From: Piper betle
Taxonomy: Eukaryota; Streptophyta; Magnoliopsida; Piperales; Piperaceae
Length of the DNA stretch: 64,000 nucleotides
Assembly (NCBI GenBank): GCA_033002965.1
Contig: JAURVB010014463.1
Location: 148,748-212,747, forward strand
Direction of reading: 5' to 3'
In this document: in pieces, positions 56,550 to 64,000 of the stretch
Position numbering within the stretch: the first letter of the stretch is position 1
How the letters are laid out: every line of letters starts with the position of its first letter
The notes under the pieces: generated by a model
Database searches by the model: none
The model's input: the letters and a program-made list of their open reading frames with translations, nothing else
What the model was told of the DNA's origin: nothing
Translations under genes and position numbers: made by a program

Positions 56550-57950
56550 ATGAGACTTCAGTGTATGATTTGATAGTATTCGATATTGTTTTATATGTAA
56601 ATGTGATCTCCTTCTTTGTTGTTGATATTATGGTTATAATTATATTTATTATACGGGTTGATATTTTATTGTATTTAGAAGGGAGATTTTATCCGTTTCA
56701 TTTCTAAATTTCTTATGTATTTAGTTTTTGTGTATATCTTTGCTATGTCATTCATGTGTGTAATATCCTTAAAGGATTGGATATTTCATTCATACATCGT
56801 GTGTATCAGCAACATCTTTCATTTTGATACATCAAGAGGGGTTTTAGTGTCAAGAGGGTTTTAAGCTGTTCAATCCGACCCTGTTAATTTAAGAGTTAGT
56901 TTGATTAATAGTAGCATTTCTGATCCGGTTAGAAAGTGAACTAGATTTAGGATGTTACAAAAAATAAGTGGACCAAATTTAAGATGATACAAAATATATT
57001 AGTGTTAAAAAATAAGTGAGCTAAGTTGCCCACAAGCTTTTCTTTTAAAAAGTATTGCATAAGAGTATTTAAATCTTCATATTAGTGGAAAGAGTCGGCG
57101 TTAAAAAAAATTAAAAAGTGGAAAGAGTCCAAAGTGAGACCTATTAATTTGCTGCCACATATGATTTGAGCTGAATGCTTGTATCCCAAGAATCAAAATA
57201 ACAAAAAATATTAACAATTTGATTTTCAATCATTGAGTCTGAGCTTGTAGTTGATATAAGTACCTACTTGTGAAATATACATTTATCCATCATGATTTCA
57301 TACAGAAGCAAAATTGAATTTCTTTTTCATTAGTTTTAGTACAATAGTAAAATCAAATATAATATACACCGTATGACATCTCACTAGTTATTTGAAAATG
57401 TACATATGAATATGATAATGTGTCGTCTCGTGATTTTCCTTTGTTCGGAAAATCCTCTAATTGACATTAAAAGTTTAAGCATTCTACTTTTAAGTAGTGT
57501 GAAATGTATTAATTTTATTGCATGATAAACTATAAATTATTTATGGCATAAAATCAATATTAGTTGAAATATCCCATTGAAGTATTGTAAGGTGTATGAT
57601 ATTAATGCGTATGATAATGATGTGTATATATAAATTATTATTATTATTGACCTTCTACCAACCACTTAAATAGGCTTACTTAGTTATCCAATAACAATTT
57701 AGTTTCTTTAATTTTAGTCGACTTGATCAACTTGATAAGCATGATCAACTTGGTCATTAATCATCGGGTGCGTCTCTCTTATTATGAATACGAAAGCCTT
57801 TTCAAAGGATTTCCATAGGTTTTCGGGTAATTGGAAGTTAAAGAGCTAGTAAACAAGTGTTCCTTAATATAATAGTGTTTTGAGCAGCATGACCACTACT
57901 CCATCATACATATGTATGCTAACATATAATTTGTGTTGGTAATTGTTGCT
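56550..57950. other. AT-rich intergenic DNA
   Basis: No gene seen. The right end is the flank of the EF-hand/ZZ pseudogene, with a possible TTTTCAG acceptor at 57954-57960. Confidence 0.5.
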
Positions 57951-57993
57951 TTGATTTTCAGGGAATTAGCAAAAGAAGCAGCTAGCTGATCCC

Positions 57994-58732
57994 ATGGAAA
58001 CCATGGAACTGGAGATTGCCTCAAGGGCATTCTTTGAAACTTTCTGCCAGATGAGACCAGGAATATATTGAAGGAGCAGTTTTAAAAAATGGACGAGAAC
58101 AATGATGGGCAAGTGAGCAATCAGGAGCTGTCGGCGTACATGGCCGAGCAGGGGGCTAAGATGCCCCCTGAGCTTGTTCAATCTTGTCGACAAAGATGGG
58201 AATGGCTTCATTGACTCGGAAGAAGCAAAGCTTCTGATGTATCTGTTGATGTCATGGCCTGTTTGTGACAATTGCAGCTGTGCTATCACTGCTATTCACT
58301 ACAAATGCACCACCTGCTTTGAAAAGAAGGTTTCCTATGATATTTGTCCCACTTGTTACCGATCTGGCAACTTCTCGCACAGCCACACAACGTTCCTGGA
58401 TAACTATGTCTTGCTCGTGAAATTGGGAACCAATGACCAGAGTCGTGTAAGTTGCTTCATTTTCCATTTTTTTCCCCAAGAATTAACAAGTACTTGCTCC
58501 ATTTTTATTTCATAATTTATAACTTCCATCTACTCTGATTTCAATGTCGACCCAACAAACTTTGAGCACAAATCGACAATGTTTACAGGAATCTTCTAGC
58601 CAACATGCCGGGGAATCAGTACTAGAAACGGCTGATGAAGAAGAGGAGAAAGAGTCTAATATGTCAGTCATAGGCAGTATAGTCTTGGAGCAATCCCTAG
58701 ACATCGCCGCCAACACTTGTTCTATAACGTAA
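57994..58732 (+). pseudogene. EF-hand plus ZZ-type zinc-finger protein, broken
   Basis: The first part reads METMELEIASRAFFET. A one-base frame change near 58041 then leads to PDETRNILKEQF. A TAA at 58083-58085 sits where lysine is expected before KMDENNDGQVSNQE (EF-hand 1). An extra G at 58176 shifts the frame before FNLVDKDGNGFIDSEE (EF-hand 2). The ZZ finger follows, with CDNC, CTTC, CPTC and the HSH histidines (about 58262-58390). A donor at 58447 joins exon 58589-58732, which encodes an acidic tail ending DIAANTCSIT. Plant proteins with paired EF-hands and a ZZ finger form a known small family, thought to link Ca2+ sensing to protein binding. Three independent lesions make this a pseudogene unless the assembly is wrong; the ZZ region itself is intact. 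Confidence 0.8.
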
Positions 58733-58739
58733 AAACACT

Positions 58740-59915
58740 TTGGGTCATGCATGCATGTATGTTCTCCGGCGGGAGTACTCGTGTGTGGACTGTGCGCCTT
58801 TTCTTTTCTTTTTTTAATTTTTGCTTGGTGCACAAATAAGTAGATCTCCCACATGGCCTCCTGGATGTAGGATAAGTGAGTCCAGGTTTTTCTGTTTTTC
58901 AGGTGTGATCATCTATCCGTGTTAGTGATATTTATTTTGTTAAATAAAAGAGAGAAATGCGGTTATGTAATATTAGCTTCTTTCCCACTTTGAAATATTA
59001 AAAATGTTTATAACTATGAAACAGCATCGATAATCAACCACCATGAATGTATTCCCAACTACATCTAAAGACTTCCTTTCTTCGAAGCGTCTAGACAAAG
59101 CATCACTCGGATACTTGGCGGAAGTAAAAAAGAAAAAAAGAAAAAAAGGGAAAAGGAAAAAAGGAAAATCATCCTCTAATAATACTTGGTGAAAGCAAAT
59201 AAGAAAAAAAGAAGGAAAAAACCAAGGAAATGAAAAGGGCACGAGTGCAATTATAAATAATTTTTTTTTAAAAAAAATCTTATCCTCTTATATTATATGT
59301 ATGTTTGTAAAAGTAGGTTATAGATTGTTATCAGAAAAAAAGATGAATTATTATTCTTAATTAAGGCTTGTATAGGATTATTCTAATATTCTCTCTCATA
59401 CGAGCCCAATACATGTAGCTTCCGTTCGTGCCTTTTTTGGCTAACCTCTTTTTAGATCATTTATAAGTGTGGTCATTGGTTTTATTTGCATCTTTTTTAG
59501 ATTTTTTCCGACAATTCAAGTGGGAGAATATGGACAAGGTTGATTAAATAGATTGACTGGCTTCAATTTTATAAAATAACTGATCATTTTAGAAAGTATA
59601 TTAGAACCCTCAACTTGTATATAGTAGACACTTCATATATAAGACATTACTATCTTCCCTTTAGAGATCGGATAGAGACTCGTAAAACCATCATAATTGT
59701 CAGACAATCTCTCCTTAAAAACTATTATATAAAATGTATAAAACTTTTACGATCGATGGAAGCAAACGATAAAGCCAACCCATGACTCTCATGGGGCCAT
59801 TTAGACCCAAAAGACAATTATACACTGGATTGTTCTGTTCAAAAGTTAGTACAAAAAATAAAAAATTTTCATTAATTCATAAAAGGTTCTGGTTGATTCG
59901 ATTCAAATTATAAGT
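58740..59915. other. AT-rich intergenic DNA
   Basis: It has A/G-rich tracts at about 59125-59225 and no recognisable gene. Confidence 0.5.
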
Positions 59916-59922
59916 AGCGGCA

Positions 59923-60066
59923 ATGGCGGCAAATGGATTGGCCCGCGAAATCGATGCGCTGACCACCCCCTTGGCGCCGGCGCTGCTCACCTACCTCTAC
60001 CCATTCACCATGGCCTATGCCTATTGGAAAGCCAGCAAGCGCCTACTCTTATATATGTTGATGTAG
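59923..60066 (+). CDS. Short coding-like ORF (47 aa), unrecognised gene fragment
   Basis: MAANGLAREIDALTTPLAPA starts after an AGCGGCA context and is followed by a hydrophobic stretch LLTYLYPFTMAYAYW, then KASKRLLLYMLM and a stop at 60064. GC content and codon use stand out sharply from the AT-rich flanks. It looks like the first exon of a small membrane or signal-anchor protein, cut off by the TRIM relic that starts at about 60160. I do not recognise the family. Confidence 0.4.
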   Translation: MAANGLAREIDALTTPLAPALLTYLYPFTMAYAYWKASKRLLLYMLM

Positions 60067-60159
60067 GCGTGCCTTTAAAATAGAAGGTGTTTGAGTTTAT
60101 CTCAATATGATGGGCTTAATCTGATGTATAGTTCAAAAACTATATTGTAACACCTATAA

Positions 60160-60945
60160 TGCGAGATTCTTAAATTTAGTTTCATATTTAATATTTACTT
60201 GGATAAGATCATGTTTATAAGTGGAAATGGACTATAAATTTTTAACTTAGTTAACCACTTTTGAATTAGCCCATTAGTTTGTCCTTTAGGCCGGGTCGTT
60301 ATGGGTGGTATCAAGCAACTTTGTTCCGTATTAAATGGTAGGTTGGACTATGGACGTTGGCTAAGGCTGTAGGTCACGGGCCAGAAAAAGATGTGTACTG
60401 AGGCTAGCAATGAGCCGAATATAAGAATTCCAGGGATAAAGTTTCCTAAGGTGGGTGGATTGTGAGATCTCTTAATTTAGTCTCATATCTAATATCTACT
60501 GGAATAAGATTATGTTTATAAGTAAGAATAGACTATATATCTTTAACTTGGTTAACCACTTTTAAAGAGATGACTTAGCTCACTCATTATAAGTTGTATC
60601 AAAACAACCTAATTTCGTGTAGATAGTAAGCTGAACTAGGGACACTGGCTAAGGTTGCTGCTCACAGGCCAAGGAAGGACATGTGCTGAGGCTAGTAGCA
60701 GGAGGTTCTGTGCAGATAGTAAGCTGGACTAAGGGCATTACCTAAGGCTGCCGGTCACATGCCAAAGGACATGTGTTGTGGCTAGCAACAGGCTGAGTAT
60801 AGGAATTTTGGGAATAAAATTTCCTAAGGTGGGTGGCTAAGGCTGTCGAAGGACATGTACTGAAACTAGCAACGGGCTAAGTGTAGGAATTTCAAGGATG
60901 AAATTTCTTAAGGTGGGTGGATTGTGAGATCTCTGCTGTCACGGG
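60160..60945 (+). mobile_element. Tandem TRIM relic (LTR-internal-LTR-internal-partial LTR)
   Basis: LTR-like copies start at 60160 (TGCGAGATTCTTAAATTTAG), 60461 (TGTGAGATCTCTTAATTTAG) and about 60926 (TGTGAGATCTC, cut short). The first is followed by the primer-binding-like GGTGGTATCAAGCAAC. Internal units with GGCTAAGGCTG and TTTCCTAAGGTGGGTGG repeat. It is the same family as 43457-44053 but in plus orientation. Confidence 0.65.
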
Positions 60946-61142
60946 GCTCCTCTAGGGTATAATTTTTCACCTTAAATTACACCACATGTGGCGTATTTCC
61001 CCCTGGAAATACCAGCCCTCCACAAGTACGCAACCAGAAAGTGATCCCCTGCGATGTCTGTAAACAGCACAACCAACACAAACACACACCAAACCCTGTT
61101 ACTGCACCCAAACTGCCCAATACACGCAACAATGACTATCGG

Positions 61143-63939
61143 TGTAAAACCCGTGACTCGAGTCAGAGTTTTACGGGAGCGAACCAGTCGGTTCAACCGT
61201 TTGTTCAAGTCGAGTCAGCTTCATGGACCGCGAGCTGAGTTGAGGCCAACTGTGAGTTATGAGCGATGAGGGGTCATGTATGCTCAAGTGTACGATGATA
61301 ACGCCTGAAAGATGATGAAAAATGGGTTATCAAGTATATGGAGGTATGCAGTATTGATTGTTATTTTTATTTGATCGTAGAATAGTTTTAGGCCGAATAA
61401 CGCATTAGGATGCGTTGGATTATATTCGAGTGGGTTATTAGTTACAGAGCATGCCATTTGGATGTTGTTGTGTTTGTTTTATTTTATAGGATTTTTCCAT
61501 ATTTTTCTAGATTTTTTTAGAATTTATTACGAACTAGTTATTATTTTGACTCGAGTAGGAATCGAGTCAATACTTAATTACGAAACTGCCATTGATGGTA
61601 TTTTTTCCCCACCCGACATCTACCCTCCCAAAACCCTCGCCGCCATTGTGTGCTCGTCGTCGCAGCCGCCGATCAACGCTGCCCCACCCTGCTATGCAGT
61701 CGCCGTGCCGCCACGACCCACCCCAGCCACCGTCCTGCCATCGCCACGCACGCCCACCCTCGTTGATTCACCGCCGTCCGGGCCAGGCCTCCGCCGTTGT
61801 GGCCCCGATGACCACCCTCTCGTCGTCGCTGACATTTCCCCCATCATCCCGACCACCGTCAAGGCCGGCCGCAACCCCGATCGGAGCACGCCGCCGCCGC
61901 CACCCATTTTCAACGCCACCGCCGACGGCAATCGCCTCCCCGACTGCTTTGTTTGACACCACCATCGGACCAAGCTCGTCAGCTGGTGCCGATAGACCCC
62001 TGATTGCCCCGTCCCGAATCATCGCCGGAAAACCGCCGGAATCCCCCGGAAAACTACTGACACTCGTCGGAAAACCGCCGGAAAATTGGATTCGTGGGAA
62101 ATTCGTCGGATCATCCGCCAAACGCACCCAGTCCAATTTGATCGGACTTCGGATGCCGTTAGGTGCTGAATTCGAGTTTTGAGCCACAAAACGGAAACCC
62201 TAGCCGTCGCCGATTTTCGACAACGCGAGGTATAATTTATTTTAATTTAATTATTTAAAAATATTGATTATTAGAATTGCATGCTAGGATTTGTGTGTGT
62301 GTTATAAATATATATTTAAATGTAGGTTTGATTAAGAATAGAAATATGAAATTGTTTGGTTGAGTGGTGTTAAAAATGGAAGCTAAGAAACTAATTAGGG
62401 TAACTAGGTAATGATCATGATCTAATGCAAACTAACCTAAGTAGACTTGCTAGAATTGATATAGGTTGATGTGTGTTGATTGATGCGTGATTGTGTTACT
62501 TGTGTGTGCATGCTATAGGATGTGTGATTCATCATGCAGGCGTTAGTTTTTAGCTTGATTGTGTAGGTACGGTGTAGGAGCTCGCCGCCTAGGCGCGTGG
62601 ACCCGTTTGGAGCTTCTACCAGGTCCGTTTAGGATTCGTTCTCTGATTTACGCTATTCCATTGTGTATTTGATTTATTATGTGCAGGATGAGTTAAGTGG
62701 TGTTTTATCGGATCCCACTTGACTCGGACCATTTAGCCAACAGTTTTTTTCAGATTGATAACCCTTGAGGATGAGATCCCTCGAGTTTGTTTTCGAACTT
62801 TAGATCCAGCTCACGATGGCTTCGGGCCTATTGTATAAATCTCAACCCAGGCCTATATATGTATAATTTTTGCGTTTTCGGTGAGAGATGGGATGAGGGT
62901 TACTTACGGCCACGTCTTCAGATAGGGCGTGCGCTCGGAAGAGCGGGCTCTGGAGCTGGGGAGAACCCACTTCGTTCCCGAAGGATCCAGACAACTCCAC
63001 CTTTGAGTTCCTCAAACCTGGAGATGTGTGGAGGTTTACGGGTACTGCAATGCAGCGCATGTCTAGACTTGTAGTTCAAAGGGTACTGAAGGCGACTGTC
63101 TGAGAGTGCTCGGCCTTTGTGCTCAAGGCCAAGAGTAATATGGAAGGTGTAGAGGGCGGTAAGGAATGAAATTTGATGCGAGAAGCGATAGAGAAATGGC
63201 CAAGGTATGAGAATGAAAAAGAAAGGGGGACGTTGTCGACCAGAGGGCGACGGCCTGACAGCGACGGCTCCCGTATGTGCCCTGATGAGAGTTCTTGAGG
63301 AAGTATATGGTTTTATTCAACAGGAGAGTTTGCTCTCCTGTGCCAGATTGATATTAGTTATTTTCCGGGCCGGTAACACTCGTTACTGACGGTTTTTCTA
63401 TATATATGTAGGTGAGGAATACGAGCGATGAAAGCTGTGGGACTGCGGAGAAGCAGCACGGAACCGCGCACACATGTACCTGCCACGTGTAACGTATAAT
63501 GATGGTGTGTTATTGTTACGTGAATGATAATTTTGATGTGTTTGCTTAAATGAATTACTTGTTATGAAACGAACAGATAAATATGAATGAGTAGGGAGAC
63601 TTGGAGTTCAGACTCGGCTCAGGTAAAAACGAATGAGATAATGATTGAATGTCATGGTAGATTATTATGTGTTATCGTATTTTCATAAAATAGTATATAT
63701 TTTCTCTTGGTTTCTTATTTATTGTTTTGTTTTGTCTTTGCTTACACGTCATGGCATGCATGTAGGACTCCGTTAGAACCCAATTATTCTCATCCATGCA
63801 TTTCATATTTGCATCTCCATCTTAAGACGCCGAGGGTAGATCCGGGTCGGCTTAACTGAATCCAATAGATTAACGAACGGTTCGGTCGCCGGTGACACTT
63901 CTGGGTCGGTTCACGGGTGAGCCGAAACAGAGTGTTACA
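61143..63939 (+). mobile_element. 5' LTR (2797 bp) of a Gypsy-type retrotransposon running off the window
   Basis: It starts TGTAAAACCCGTGACTCGAG and ends CGAAACAGAGTGTTACA. The primer-binding site follows directly, so this is a 5' LTR and not a solo copy. Its length matches the solo LTR at 1579-4373 within 2 bp. It contains a GC-rich block (61590-62220) and AAAC-CTAG-CGTCGCCGATT at about 62190. Long LTRs with a tRNA-Met site are common among plant chromoviruses, but no polymerase domain is in view to classify it. Confidence 0.9.
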
Positions 63940-63943
63940 ACAG

Positions 63944-63955
63944 TGGTATCAGAGC
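63944..63955 (+). promoter_or_regulatory. Primer-binding site, initiator tRNA-Met
   Basis: TGGTATCAGAGC lies 4 bases after the LTR's terminal CA. It is the standard plant site complementary to the 3' end of initiator tRNA-Met. The internal region continues beyond 64000. Confidence 0.9.
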
Positions 63956-64000
63956 TAACCCTTGGTTGATTAAGATGGTAGATGCGTTACAGGTTACATG

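Overview
The window looks like nuclear DNA of a flowering plant. It has spliced plant-type genes with GT-AG introns, long AT-rich intergenic DNA, many TA microsatellites, LTR retrotransposons primed by initiator tRNA-Met, and miniature retrotransposons. A monocot is possible from the protein sequences, but the window does not prove it.

Genes. At 1.3-14.2 kb there are three Bet v 1 / norcoclaurine-synthase-like paralogues. The copy at 13506-14136 is intact, the one at 9296-10160 has a doubtful exon junction, and the one at 1301-4593 is a pseudogene broken by nested retroelements. At 35.7-41.1 kb two apparently intact genes converge: a small RIN4/NOI-family gene (+ strand, three exons, 81 aa) and a complete cellulose-synthase-like E gene (- strand, eight exons, 737 aa). 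At 46.7-49.5 kb there is a decayed copy of the nucleolar WD40 protein YAO/RRP9 (U3 snoRNP). At 58.0-58.7 kb there is a broken EF-hand plus ZZ-zinc-finger gene. Smaller unrecognised coding fragments lie at 1-250, 50272-50682 and 59923-60066.

Repeats. One Gypsy-type LTR family (about 2.8 kb, TG...CA ends) dominates. There is a solo LTR with a 5-bp target-site duplication at 1579-4373, and a 5' LTR followed by a primer-binding site at 61143-63955, whose element runs off the window end. Truncated or diverged copies lie near 20.8, 41.7, 51.5, 52.9 and 55.3 kb. Two families of TRIM elements are present, two copies being complete with target-site duplications. A hAT-like element with an 8-bp target-site duplication sits inside one of the old LTRs.

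The least ordinary region is 28990-35570. It is a head-to-tail series of five GC-rich elements separated only by TA dinucleotide runs. Each is bounded by near-perfect hairpins of two kinds, and related single elements occur near 0.5, 21.4-23.9, 24.2 and 44.7 kb. Several carry large inverted repeats or arrays of a TTGACTCG/CGAGTCAA motif. They resemble TA-microsatellite-targeting Micron or Helitron2-like elements, but no transposase is encoded here and that assignment is inference.
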